A DNA stretch of 41,832 nt from Candidatus Alangreenwoodia gallinarii (GCA_904398315.1 CAJFPD010000002.1:1-41832), one strand, 5' to 3'. Positions 9,296-19,169 are shown, counted from the stretch's first letter. A program made the numbers and translations. The notes: generated by a model not told the origin, from the letters alone.

Positions 9296-10035
9296 ACCAT
9301 ATATCCCTCACCTTTTTTCGTCTGTATGAATCCTCTGAGGCCGGCGGATTCCAGCTTTCGCCGCAGCCGGGTCACATTGACCGTCAGCGTATTTTCATCC
9401 ACAAAGCTGTCCGTCTCCCAGAGGCGTTTCATCAGCGTATCGCGGCTCACCACTCTGCCGCGTTCCTCCATGAGAGTCTTTAAAATCCGATACTCGTTCT
9501 TCGTCAGATCGATCTGTCTGCCGTCGTAAAACAGCGTCCCGTCTTCCAGATTCAGGATCGCGCCTCCGTGCTCGATCAGAGATGCCGCCGGAGAAAAATC
9601 ATACGTCCTGCGCAGCAGCGCCCGGATTTTCGCCGTAAGAACCTCCAGATCGAAAGGTTTGGCTATGAAATCGTCGCCGCCCATGCTGACGGCCATGACG
9701 ATATTCATATTATCCGCCGCAGAAGAGATGAAAATGACAGGGACCTTGGAGATCTTCCGAATCTCGCTGCACCAGTGGTAACCGTTGAAAAAAGGCAGAG
9801 AAATATCCATGAGCACCAGATGCGGCCCGAATTCGCCGAACTCCCGCATCACTTCATGAAAATCCGTCGCCGTCCGCACCGTAAAACCCCACGCTTCGAT
9901 GTGTTTTTTCATAGTCCGGGCGATGACGGCGTCATCCTCCACGATAAAGATCTTATAGCCTGTCGAAATGATATCACCACCTCTCGGAAAGAAGGATAAA
10001 ACGGCGGATCGTCGGATTTTAAAACAGCGATACAA
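9292..10035 (-). CDS. OmpR/BceR-family response regulator
   Basis: YKIFIVEDDAVIARTM, LVLMDISLPFFNGYHWC, C-terminal winged helix. Start uncertain: ATG at 10035, or a non-canonical start near 9972. Confidence 0.88.
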   Translation of the reverse strand: MYRCFKIRRSAVLSFFPRGGDIISTGYKIFIVEDDAVIARTMKKHIEAWGFTVRTATDFHEVMREFGEFGPHLVLMDISLPFFNGYHWCSEIRKISKVPVIFISSAADNMNIVMAVSMGGDDFIAKPFDLEVLTAKIRALLRRTYDFSPAASLIEHGGAILNLEDGTLFYDGRQIDLTKNEYRILKTLMEERGRVVSRDTLMKRLWETDSFVDENTLTVNVTRLRRKLESAGLRGFIQTKKGEGYMV

Positions 10036-10495
10036 AACCGTAGGTCAGTCCCGTCACCAGAATCCCCGCTATGATCACGCCGGCGGCGATGGCCGCCAGA
10101 GAATCTCCAAGCTTCATTCCCAGAAGCGCCGCGATCAGCGCGCCCATCCAGGCACCCGTTCCGGGAAGAGGAACGGCCACGAAGATGCACAGACCGAACT
10201 TCCGGTACCTGGTCACCTTTTCGCTTCTGACTTCCGCCTTTGCTTCAAAATACTCCGCCACGCGGCCGAGCGTCTGAGATCTCTTCATCCGCTGAAAGAT
10301 CCGGCGGATAAAGAGAATGATAAACGGTACCGGTATGAGGTTTCCGATGACAGCAGCGATCATCGCCACATTCGGCGCGAGGCCCAGAGCCGTGCCGAAC
10401 GGGATTCCGCCTCTCAGTTCCACTACCGGAGCCATGGATACGAATACCGTAGCTGCGATTTTCTGAATCAGATCCGCCTGTAAAAATGCTGACAT
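10019..10495 (-). CDS. Small multidrug export protein family membrane protein
   Basis: VVELRGGIPFGTALGL, VPLPGTGAWMGALIAALLGM motifs; 158 aa. Confidence 0.8.
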   Translation of the reverse strand: MSAFLQADLIQKIAATVFVSMAPVVELRGGIPFGTALGLAPNVAMIAAVIGNLIPVPFIILFIRRIFQRMKRSQTLGRVAEYFEAKAEVRSEKVTRYRKFGLCIFVAVPLPGTGAWMGALIAALLGMKLGDSLAAIAAGVIIAGILVTGLTYGFVSLF

Positions 10496-10678
10496 TTTCC
10501 GCTTTTCCCCGCCTTTTCTCTTCCGAAAGCTGCAGAAAATACAGCTTCCGGCACCGGAAAACAGTTTTACATCTGCCGGATCTGAAAATCCCTGTTCCGC
10601 TCCGTTTTTCCGCGAACCGGACGCGGCATGCAGAACAGGCCGGATCGCAGCGACATCTTCGTCACCTTTTTTCGTCAG

Positions 10679-12307
10679 CTACCGGATTTTCATGAGGCGC
10701 ACCAGTCTGGCCCCCATAGGCAGATCCAGAAGCTCCTGCTTCGTAAAGCACTTCATTCCCAGAATCAGAGCTCCGTACAGCAGAACCGCCGCCACGATGG
10801 CGGCCAGCAGCGCCGGCACGTTATGCGGAATCAGAGCATATACAAGATGATATACGGCAGATGCAGCGGCTCCCATCGCCGCCGATGCTACTAAAGGTAT
10901 GCCGAATACTCTGCCGATATTCCAGTGATGGCGCATTTTCGAAGTAATAGACCACATATTCATCAGGCTGACGATGACGGGGAAGGAAACATTGCCGATG
11001 ATAAGTCCGTAAACTCCCAGATCCGTATATTTCAGCAGGCAGTAGACGAGTACCACATGGATAGCCAGAGAGACGCCGGAATGTATCACCGGCAGGCGCA
11101 TATAATTCTGTCCCTGGAGAATCGATGTGGTAATCGTGGAAAGAGCGTAAAAGACCACCGCCGATGAGCCGGTCATCAGCAGATGAGCCGCCAGATCCTG
11201 ATACTGCGTCAGGCTCGGGAACAACAGCTTTACGATAGGTCCTCCGAGTACAGCAAGGCCCACCGCCGATGGAAAAGCGATGACCATATTGAATTTGATC
11301 ACGGCATCGATCTTCTGGTTCACCTCATCCGCACCACCCTGCACCCTGGCGCGGATGATTCCAGGCAGCGTGGAGGCAGCCATGGCTGTAGCCACAGCTA
11401 CCGGCAGATTGATTAGCTGATTGTACTGCGTATTGAACACACCCTGCAGCGAACTGACCACCGCATCGCTGAATCCCTGTTCCGCCATGAGATTTCCGAA
11501 CAGGAAATCATCGATGGTATACCCGATCTGATAAATCGTCTGACTGAGTATGATCGGAATGACGGTGAGAACCAGCTCTCCTGCGATCATCCTGTTCCGT
11601 TCGCGTTTCGAAGCATCGCCCGCCTCCCTGCGCCGCAGCGTGCCCCGCATGAGCCAGAACATCCAGAAAAACAGAAACAGTGCCGTCAGAGCGCCTGCCA
11701 GCGTCCCCAGCGTTCCTCCCGCCGCTCCGTAAGCGTAGACCTCCGGAGAAGAGGCGAACAGCGACATGAACTGATATGTGGCAATCACACTGACCACGGC
11801 GTTGACGATCTGTTCCGCGATCTGAGACAGCGCTGTCGGCACCATGTTTCCGTGTCCCTGAAAGAATCCGCGGAAAACGCCAAGAATTGCAACTACAAAT
11901 GTAGTTGGAGCGAGCACGCGCAGGGGCTGAGCCAGACCCGGCCGGTGATAAAGCGCCTCCAGCGCATCCGCTCCCGCGTAGAGCAGGACACAGGCCGCAG
12001 TTCCGACGATCAGAGCAAAAAGTATGGCATCCCGGAAGACGCGTCTGGCATTCCGATATTCCTTTTTCGCCACGCGGTATGAGACCAGCTTGGAGACGGC
12101 CAGAGGCAGGCTGTAGGAGGACAGAGTGAGCGCGATATTATAGATGCCAAATGCCACGGAATAGATTCCGTTTCCCTGATCCCCCAGCAGATTCGCCATA
12201 GGAATCCGATAGACGAATCCTATGACCTTTGTAAGAATACCGGCGGCAGCCAGTATGATTCCCTGTAAATAAATCGTATTTCTCGTCTCCCGCGACATAT
12301 CATACAA
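10679..12307 (-). CDS. Polysaccharide/lipid flippase, SpoVB-MurJ-like (MATE superfamily)
   Basis: 542-aa polytopic protein; GILTKVIGFVYRIPMANLLGDQGNGIYS is characteristic of SpoVB-like flippases. Confidence 0.85.
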   Translation of the reverse strand: MYDMSRETRNTIYLQGIILAAAGILTKVIGFVYRIPMANLLGDQGNGIYSVAFGIYNIALTLSSYSLPLAVSKLVSYRVAKKEYRNARRVFRDAILFALIVGTAACVLLYAGADALEALYHRPGLAQPLRVLAPTTFVVAILGVFRGFFQGHGNMVPTALSQIAEQIVNAVVSVIATYQFMSLFASSPEVYAYGAAGGTLGTLAGALTALFLFFWMFWLMRGTLRRREAGDASKRERNRMIAGELVLTVIPIILSQTIYQIGYTIDDFLFGNLMAEQGFSDAVVSSLQGVFNTQYNQLINLPVAVATAMAASTLPGIIRARVQGGADEVNQKIDAVIKFNMVIAFPSAVGLAVLGGPIVKLLFPSLTQYQDLAAHLLMTGSSAVVFYALSTITTSILQGQNYMRLPVIHSGVSLAIHVVLVYCLLKYTDLGVYGLIIGNVSFPVIVSLMNMWSITSKMRHHWNIGRVFGIPLVASAAMGAAASAVYHLVYALIPHNVPALLAAIVAAVLLYGALILGMKCFTKQELLDLPMGARLVRLMKIR

Positions 12308-12376
12308 GCCTTTCCCGCCGCATATTTCTGCGCGTTATTTCCCGCGGCACTGCCGCTTCTTCTGCAACACAGCACA

Positions 12377-13009
12377 TTATTCCGCAAACTTCAGGAGGAC
12401 TACGCGCCTTTCCTCACTGTCGTCGATCTCCCATGACGGACCGTCCTGCTTTATCAGCCTTCTGTCCGTGCAGAGAGAGAGAAACTCATCCGGTTCCGCG
12501 ATCACATCATAGCCGTAGGAACCGCTGCGGTAATGCATCGGAATGACGACGACAGGATCGGCTGCGTCCACGATCTCTTTCGCGCCCTTCGCGTCGATGG
12601 TAAAATAGCCGCCTACCGGGATCAGCATGACATCGCATTTTCCCACCGCGTCGAGCTGTTCTTCGCTGAGCATATGTCCCAGATCGCCCATATGAGCGAT
12701 CCTCTTCCCGGCCGCTTCGATGATGGTAATCTTATTTTCCCCGCGGAGAGAACCGCCCTCATCATCGTGAAAGCAGGCTATCGTCTCCGTGCGGAACGGG
12801 GAATCGCCTTCTTCTTCGACGATGTTCACCAGATCAAAAGCGCTGTGATCGTCATGCTGCGTATGGCTCGCCATCACAGCTCCGGCAGAGAGATGCAGCT
12901 CAGGATATCCGTCGACACCGCGGTAAGGATCCATGACGATACTGTGTCCGCCGCATTCGATCTTGAAACACGCATGGCCGTGCCAGGTGATAGTTACTTT
13001 TTCCGACAT
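12377..13009 (-). CDS. MBL-fold metal-dependent hydrolase (UPF0173-like)
   Basis: TWHGHACFKIECGG, SHTQHDDHS, IAHMGDLGH, VIPMHYR. Confidence 0.88.
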   Translation of the reverse strand: MSEKVTITWHGHACFKIECGGHSIVMDPYRGVDGYPELHLSAGAVMASHTQHDDHSAFDLVNIVEEEGDSPFRTETIACFHDDEGGSLRGENKITIIEAAGKRIAHMGDLGHMLSEEQLDAVGKCDVMLIPVGGYFTIDAKGAKEIVDAADPVVVIPMHYRSGSYGYDVIAEPDEFLSLCTDRRLIKQDGPSWEIDDSEERRVVLLKFAE

Positions 13010-13074
13010 GAGAGACCTCCTCTTTCTCGTTCTGTTTTCCGTTCTGTCCTTTCAGATATTTTTGCTTCCTCTTC

Positions 13075-14487
13075 TTACATACTTCCCAGAAAAGCTTTAT
13101 ATGCCCGGAAAGCTGCATAGATATCATATTTGCTGGCGGATTCATACGGCGAATGCATCGAATGGACCGGCACCCCGCAGTCTACCACGTCCATGCCCCG
13201 GTTGGCCAGGATATAGGCTATGGTACCGCCGCCGCCTTCGTCCACCTTTCCCAGCTCGGAAGACTGATACGCCACGCCTTCCTTTTCAAAGATTCCCCGG
13301 ACATATGCCACGTATTCCGCGTTGGCATCCGACGCACCCGACTTTCCGCGGGCTCCCGTGTATTTCTTGATGCTGATGCCTTTTCCCATATAGGCGGCGT
13401 TATTCTTTTCCATGACTTCCGGATAGGTCGGATCGTAAGCCGCCGTCACGTCCGCGGACAGCGCTCTGGAAGCCGACAACATCTTCTGAAGAGCATAAGG
13501 GCTTGTAATACCGCTCTTTTCCAGAAGTTTGATGAGGAACAGCTCAAAATTCCGGGACTCCATTCCCGTATTTCCCACGCTGCCGATCTCTTCCTTATCC
13601 GTCAGAATACAGAGAGACGTTCTCGGCGCATCCTCAAGTCGCAGCAGAGCCGTGAGAGCCGGAAAGGCGCAGACTCTGTCATCCTGTCCGTAAGCCGCCA
13701 CCATGCTGCTGTCCAGCCCCAGCGATCTGGCTTTCATAGCAGGAACCGCTTCGATCTCGGCGCTGCGGAAATCCTCTTCCTCCATGCCGTATTTCTCCTT
13801 CAGAATGGCGAGAATATTCTTTTTCACATTCTCACTGTCGGCATCCGCGAGAGGAATGGAACCCGCCATCAGATTCAGCTTTTCCGCCGGAACGCCGTCC
13901 GCCACTTTTCTGACATTCTGTTTTGCCGACAGATGCGGCAGCAGGTCGGTGACGAGAAAGACGGGATCTTCCGGATCCTCTCCGATATTGACGCGGACCG
14001 TCGTCCCGTCCGTCAGAACGACGACGCCGTGCAGAGCCAGAGGAATCGTCGTCCACTGATATTTTTTGATTCCGCCGTAATAATGTGTCTTCAGCAGCGC
14101 CAGACCGCTGTCCTCGTAGAGCGGATTCTGCTTCAGATCGAGACGGGGCGCATCGATATGAGCGCCTACCGCCTGAAAGCCCTCTGTCAGCGGTTCTCTG
14201 CCGATGACAGCGAGATAGACCGACTTTTCCCGGTTGATGCCGAAGACCTTATCTCCCGGCTGCAGCCTTTCAACGGTATCGATATCGCGAAAGCCGCAGG
14301 ACACCGCCAGATCTCTGGCCACTTCCACCGCTTCCCGTTCTGTCTTTGCCATATCCAGAAATTCCATGTATTCTTCCGCATATTCCATAATCGTTTTGCG
14401 GTCAGAGTCTGTAATATTTTTCCATCCGTAATTTTTCAGACGATCTGCCGCTTCCTTTATTTCTTTGTTTTCTGCATCTTCTGCCAT
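13075..14487 (-). CDS. M18-family aminopeptidase
   Basis: AVGAHIDAPRLDLKQNPLYED, DKEEIGSVGNTGMES, VPVHSMHSPYESASKYD. Start set at 14487 (AGAGGTG SD). Confidence 0.9.
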   Translation of the reverse strand: MAEDAENKEIKEAADRLKNYGWKNITDSDRKTIMEYAEEYMEFLDMAKTEREAVEVARDLAVSCGFRDIDTVERLQPGDKVFGINREKSVYLAVIGREPLTEGFQAVGAHIDAPRLDLKQNPLYEDSGLALLKTHYYGGIKKYQWTTIPLALHGVVVLTDGTTVRVNIGEDPEDPVFLVTDLLPHLSAKQNVRKVADGVPAEKLNLMAGSIPLADADSENVKKNILAILKEKYGMEEEDFRSAEIEAVPAMKARSLGLDSSMVAAYGQDDRVCAFPALTALLRLEDAPRTSLCILTDKEEIGSVGNTGMESRNFELFLIKLLEKSGITSPYALQKMLSASRALSADVTAAYDPTYPEVMEKNNAAYMGKGISIKKYTGARGKSGASDANAEYVAYVRGIFEKEGVAYQSSELGKVDEGGGGTIAYILANRGMDVVDCGVPVHSMHSPYESASKYDIYAAFRAYKAFLGSM

Positions 14488-14709
14488 TTTACACACCTCT
14501 TTCCGCCGTCTGTCAGCCGCCCGTGCGCCGCGCACATCCGGCATGCGGCTATCTTCGGACGATGACAGAATGACAATAAATATATATGATACCATATGCT
14601 ATATTATAAAGAAGGCAACTCCTGCGATTCTTCCGCTCTAATTTTCCCGTTTTTTCGCTTTCTTGTCAATGATGAGACTCTGAAAACTTCGTTACTTTTT
14701 TATTTATCC

Positions 14710-14737
14710 TTTACTGCTCCGCGATCCGTGCTATAAT
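14710..14737 (+). promoter_or_regulatory. Candidate sigma-A promoter for the hyd leader
   Basis: TTTACT - 16 nt - TATAAT. Confidence 0.55.
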
Positions 14738-14743
14738 AGCTCA

Positions 14744-15182
14744 TACAAAAGGTTGAAACCGAAGGTAAGCGGAGACATTCCGTCCGGAGATATTTTCCTG
14801 TACCGCTGCGCCGGAAAGCGGCGCCGGGCAGAGAGCCGGATTCCTTTCCTGAGGTGAAACCTGAAGACATTCCACGCACTGACGTCGAAGAACACACCGG
14901 CCTGCAGCTCATCTGCAGCGTCGCATCATGTTCTGAGAGGAAAGGCACAGGACCATAATGAAATTACAGGGATATTCTGCCTGCTGTCATGACTGCCGGC
15001 CGCCGTGTTTCCGGCCCGGCGCTTTTTCGGCTTTCCGGTCTGCCGCATTTGCTGCACGATTCCGGAAAATTCTTTGGCTGATTTTCCCTTTGTATATTCC
15101 GAGCCTGTGCACCGTCATGTGCACAGGCTCTGTTGTTATTCCGGAAGTTGTGTTTATGCCGGAAAGAAACCAGGAGGAATCC
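14744..15182 (+). ncRNA. Long structured 5' leader of the TM1266-hydG-hydF cluster (candidate cis-regulatory RNA)
   Basis: Multiple hairpins, two similar GGTgAAACC-GAAG-GACATTCC units, terminator-like stem at 15101-15130 before the first CDS. Confidence 0.45.
15101..15140 (+). terminator. Terminator-like hairpin in hyd leader
   Basis: gagcctgtgcac / gtgcacaggctc perfect 12-bp stem, then tgttgttatt. Confidence 0.55.
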
Positions 15183-15449
15183 ATGAAACACCGTGTCGCG
15201 CTTCTGGGCATCGTCGTAGAGGACATGTCCTCCGCCGCCAGGATGAACGAAATCCTGTCGGACTACGGAAAATATATTATCGGCAGGATGGGCATTCCCT
15301 ACCGAGAGCGGGGCGTCTCCATCATCAGCATCGTCCTCGATGCGCCGGACAATATCATCAGTTCTCTTTCCGGAAAAATCGGCATGCTGCCGGGAGTTTC
15401 CGCAAAGACCGTTTATTCAAAAGTGTTTACAGATAATCAGGAGGAATAA
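15183..15449 (+). CDS. TM1266-like iron-only hydrogenase system putative regulator
   Basis: MKHRVALLGIVVEDMSSAARMNEILSDYGKYIIGRMGIPYRERGVSIISIVLDAPDNIISSLSGKIGMLPGVSAKTVYSK; AGGAGG SD; next to hydG. Confidence 0.85.
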   Translation: MKHRVALLGIVVEDMSSAARMNEILSDYGKYIIGRMGIPYRERGVSIISIVLDAPDNIISSLSGKIGMLPGVSAKTVYSKVFTDNQEE

Positions 15450-15451
15450 AA

Positions 15452-16867
15452 ATGTACGATCCAAAATCCATGTGTGCTGACGATTTTATCGATCATCAGG
15501 AGATCTTAGATACACTCGCCTATGCTGACGCGCACAAATCAGACGCGGCACTGATCGATTCCATCATCGCAAAGGCAAAGGAGAAAAAAGGACTCTCTCA
15601 CCGCGATGCGTCCGTTCTCCTCGCCTGCGACATCGAGGAAAAAAATCAGGAGATCTATGCTCTGGCAGAGCAGATCAAAAAAGACTTTTACGGCAACCGC
15701 ATCGTCATGTTCGCGCCGCTGTATCTGTCGAATTACTGCGTCAACGGATGCACTTACTGCCCGTATCACGCGGTAAACCGCAATATTCCCCGTAAGAAAC
15801 TGACCCAGGAGGAAATCCGTCAGGAGGTCATCGCTCTGCAGGATATCGGTCACAAAAGACTGGCCATCGAAGCCGGTGAAGATCCGGTCAACAACCCGAT
15901 CGAATATATCCTGGAGTCCATCGATACGATCTACTCCATCAAACATAAAAACGGAGCCATCCGCCGCGTCAACGTCAATATCGCCGCTACGACGGTGGAA
16001 AATTACAAAAAACTGAAGGATGCCGGCATCGGAACTTACATTCTTTTCCAGGAAACATATCATAAGGAAAGCTACGGCAAGCTCCATCCGACAGGCCCGA
16101 AGCACGACTATAATTATCATACGGAAGCCATGGACCGCGCCATGCAGGGCGGCATCGACGATGTGGGCTTCGGCGTCCTCTTCGGACTGGATAAATACCG
16201 CTATGAATTTGCAGGCCTGCTGATGCACGCCGAACATCTGGAAGCCGTATTCGGTGTAGGTCCTCATACCATCAGCGTTCCGCGGATCTGTCCTGCAGAC
16301 GATATCGATCCCGGTAAATTTTCCAACGCCATCGACGATGACACCTTCGCGAAGATCGTAGCCTGCATCCGCGTGGCCGTTCCGTACACGGGAATGATCG
16401 TATCCACCAGAGAAAGCCAGAGAACGAGAGAGCGCGTCCTGCACCTGGGCATCTCCCAGATTTCCGGCGGTTCCCGCACCAGCGTCGGCGGCTACACGGA
16501 AGAAATCCGTCCGGAGGACACCGTTCAGTTTGACATTTCCGACACCCGCACGCTGGACGAAGTGGTGAAATGGCTGATGGAGATGGATTATATCCCGAGC
16601 TTCTGCACCGCCTGTTATCGCGCCGGGCGTACCGGCGACCGCTTCATGAGTTTCTGCAAATCGGAGCAGATCCTGAATTTCTGCCATCCGAACGCGCTCA
16701 TGACGCTGAAAGAATATCTGGAGGATTACGCTTCTCCGGAAACCCGTCAGGTGGGTCTTAAGCTCATCGAACGGGAAATGCAAAAAGTGCCTGACGAAAA
16801 CGTACGCCGCGTCGCCTCGGAATATCTCACCAAAATCGAACACGGTGAACGCGACTTCCGTTTTTAG
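15452..16867 (+). CDS. hydG: [FeFe] hydrogenase H-cluster radical SAM maturase HydG
   Basis: CVNGCTYC radical SAM motif and C-terminal CTACYRAGRTGDRFMSFCKSEQILNFCHPNA cluster motif. Confidence 0.95.
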   Translation: MYDPKSMCADDFIDHQEILDTLAYADAHKSDAALIDSIIAKAKEKKGLSHRDASVLLACDIEEKNQEIYALAEQIKKDFYGNRIVMFAPLYLSNYCVNGCTYCPYHAVNRNIPRKKLTQEEIRQEVIALQDIGHKRLAIEAGEDPVNNPIEYILESIDTIYSIKHKNGAIRRVNVNIAATTVENYKKLKDAGIGTYILFQETYHKESYGKLHPTGPKHDYNYHTEAMDRAMQGGIDDVGFGVLFGLDKYRYEFAGLLMHAEHLEAVFGVGPHTISVPRICPADDIDPGKFSNAIDDDTFAKIVACIRVAVPYTGMIVSTRESQRTRERVLHLGISQISGGSRTSVGGYTEEIRPEDTVQFDISDTRTLDEVVKWLMEMDYIPSFCTACYRAGRTGDRFMSFCKSEQILNFCHPNALMTLKEYLEDYASPETRQVGLKLIEREMQKVPDENVRRVASEYLTKIEHGERDFRF

Positions 16868-16891
16868 ACTGTCGCTTCCGTCCCTTACGAT

Positions 16892-16924
16892 CCTCTGCAG
16901 TCTCCGCTTTTGGCGGGACTGCAG
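16892..16924. other. Intercistronic hairpin between hydG and hydF
   Basis: tctgcagtc ... gactgcaga perfect 9-bp arms; no clear T-tract. Confidence 0.45.
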
Positions 16925-16985
16925 ACCATTTCAAAACCCGAATATACAGAATACTTAAAACACAGAGACTGTGAGGTGATATTTC

Positions 16986-18257
16986 ATGAGCTTAAACAGC
17001 ACTCCATCCGGAGAACGTGTCCATATCGGCTTCTTCGGCCGGCGTAATGCCGGAAAATCAAGCGTCGTCAACAGAGTGACCGGTCAGGATCTCTCCGTGG
17101 TCTCCGAAGTAAAGGGGACGACCACCGATCCCGTTATGAAAGCCATGGAACTCCTTCCTATGGGTCCGGTACAGATTATCGACACACCGGGAATCGATGA
17201 CGAGGGGACTCTGGGCGAACTGAGAGTCCGCAAAACAAAACAGATTCTCAACCGCACCGATGTGGCTGTTCTCATCGTCGACGGCACTCTGGGACTGACC
17301 GGAACGGAAAAAGAGATGATCGATCTCTTCACCGAAAAGGAGATCCCCTATCTGATCGTCCTCAACAAAAGCGATCTTTTTTCCGGCGATCCGGCCGGCG
17401 TGCGGAAAATCATCTCCGACGCCGTTGAAACCGGAAAGAGCTGCCGCATTCCTCCGTCTGAGGAACGCTTCGTTACCGTCAGCGCCGTCACCGGCGAAGG
17501 CATACAGGAACTGAAGGAGCGTATCGCCCGTCTTACCCCGACGGACGATCTGACCATGAGACTCGTGGGAGATCTGCTGGAACCGTCGGACTTCGCCGTA
17601 CTCGTCGTTCCCATCGACAGCGCCGCGCCGAAGGGGCGCCTTATCCTGCCGCAGCAGCAGACCATCCGCGATGTCCTCGAAGCAGGCGCCACTGCTGTCG
17701 TCGTCAAAGAACGCGACCTGAAGGATACTCTGGCCTCTCTCGGAAAAAAGCCCCGCATAGTCATCACCGACAGCCAGGCTTTCGCCTCCGTCAGCGCTGA
17801 TACGCCGGATGATATCTGGCTTACTTCCTTTTCGATCCTCATGTCGCGCTACAAAGGGACGCTTCATCCGGCAGTCCGGGGAGCCGCGGCTATCGAAACA
17901 CTCAGGGACGGCGACCGCGTTCTGATCTCGGAAGGCTGCACCCACCACAGGCAGTGCGACGATATCGGCTCGGTCAAACTGCCGCGCTGGCTCGGGGAAT
18001 ATACGGGAGCAAAACTCGAAATCGAACTCTCTTCCGGCAGAGAATTTCCGGAAGATCTGTCCCCTTACCGGCTGATCCTTCACTGCGGCGGATGCATGCT
18101 CAACGAACGTGAGATGAAATACCGTCAGAAGTGCGCTCAGGATCAGAATATTCCGATGACAAATTACGGCATCGCCATCGCCTATATGAACGTTATTCTC
18201 CGGCGAGCCACCGCCATGTTCCCCGATATTGCTAAGGAACTCCCTTCTCTGGCCTGA
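16986..18257 (+). CDS. hydF: [FeFe] hydrogenase H-cluster maturation GTPase HydF
   Basis: GFFGRRNAGKSSVVN P-loop, TTTDPV, DTPGIDD; C-term CTHHRQCDDIG ... CGGC cluster ligands. Confidence 0.95.
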   Translation: MSLNSTPSGERVHIGFFGRRNAGKSSVVNRVTGQDLSVVSEVKGTTTDPVMKAMELLPMGPVQIIDTPGIDDEGTLGELRVRKTKQILNRTDVAVLIVDGTLGLTGTEKEMIDLFTEKEIPYLIVLNKSDLFSGDPAGVRKIISDAVETGKSCRIPPSEERFVTVSAVTGEGIQELKERIARLTPTDDLTMRLVGDLLEPSDFAVLVVPIDSAAPKGRLILPQQQTIRDVLEAGATAVVVKERDLKDTLASLGKKPRIVITDSQAFASVSADTPDDIWLTSFSILMSRYKGTLHPAVRGAAAIETLRDGDRVLISEGCTHHRQCDDIGSVKLPRWLGEYTGAKLEIELSSGREFPEDLSPYRLILHCGGCMLNEREMKYRQKCAQDQNIPMTNYGIAIAYMNVILRRATAMFPDIAKELPSLA

Positions 18258-18268
18258 CAGACAGGCAT

Positions 18269-18324
18269 AAAAAAGCCGGGAGCAGGCTGCAGCATCATCC
18301 TGCAGCCCTTCCCGGCTTTTTTTC
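18269..18324. terminator. Bidirectional rho-independent terminator between hydF and modA
   Basis: aaaaaagccgggagcaggctgcag ... ctgcagcccttcccggcttttttt. Confidence 0.85.
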
Positions 18325-18326
18325 TT

Positions 18327-19169
18327 TTACTCTGTCACCTGTGTGAATCCGACTTCAGTAAAGAATGCCATCGCTTCATCTGTAGAGAGATAATCTACAA
18401 ATTTCTGAGCAGCTTCCTTGTTTTCGGAATGTTCCATGACAGCCACCGGATAGATAACCTGTCCGCCCGTCATTTCGGCGGTAGCATAGCCTACCGGAGT
18501 CATTCCCGCGGAATAAGCATCCGTCGCGTATACAATACCGCAGTCAGCAGCGCCTGAGGATACCTTTGAGGTAACATCCTTTACGTTGGAGCCATAAGTA
18601 ATAATCCCCTTATCTACCATTTCCTGCTCGTTCAGGCCGAGATACTTCAGAATTTCCGAAGTGTACTGGCCTACCGGAACATCCGCATTACCCATGCTGA
18701 AGATCAGATCATCGCTGCTCTGAGCCGACTCGATAGCCGCTTCGAAATCATCCCAGCTGGCGATATCACTTCCCTCGGCTACCACCAGAGCGCATTTGTT
18801 TTCCAGAAGATTCTTTCTCGTGCCATCCATGACAAATCCGCCCTCCTGCAGAGCATCCATCTGCGTCTGAGCCGCGGAGAGGAAGATATCGCACTCCGCA
18901 CCGGATTCGATCTGTGTCTGCAGCGTACCGGAAGAATCGTAAGTAGCCACGATATCCACACCCGGATTTTCTTTTTCGTAAGCTGCGATTACTTTATCCA
19001 TGGATTCTGTCATTGAAGCTGCTGCGGACAGATACAGGGTTGTCTCAGTTCCGGAGCCTTCATCACTGCTTCCGGCCGCAGAACCGCCTGTACCCGTATC
19101 GCTGCTGCATGCGCAGAAAGCTGCCACCATCGCCAGAGACAGCGCAATCGCAAGAATTTTTTTCTTCAT
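18327..19169 (-). CDS. modA: Molybdate ABC transporter substrate-binding lipoprotein
   Basis: Lipobox FCACS, LYLSAAASMTESMDKVIAAYEKENPGVDIVATYDSSGTLQTQIESGAECDIFLSAAQ; true start at 19169. Confidence 0.9.
   Translation of the reverse strand: MKKKILAIALSLAMVAAFCACSSDTGTGGSAAGSSDEGSGTETTLYLSAAASMTESMDKVIAAYEKENPGVDIVATYDSSGTLQTQIESGAECDIFLSAAQTQMDALQEGGFVMDGTRKNLLENKCALVVAEGSDIASWDDFEAAIESAQSSDDLIFSMGNADVPVGQYTSEILKYLGLNEQEMVDKGIITYGSNVKDVTSKVSSGAADCGIVYATDAYSAGMTPVGYATAEMTGGQVIYPVAVMEHSENKEAAQKFVDYLSTDEAMAFFTEVGFTQVTE

Noticed and set aside
7985-9529. 514-aa plus-strand ORF
   Set aside because: Shadow of the histidine kinase and response regulator genes.
13153-14565. 470-aa plus-strand ORF
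   Set aside because: Antisense to the M18 aminopeptidase.
15539-16843. 434-aa minus-strand ORF
   Set aside because: Antisense to hydG.
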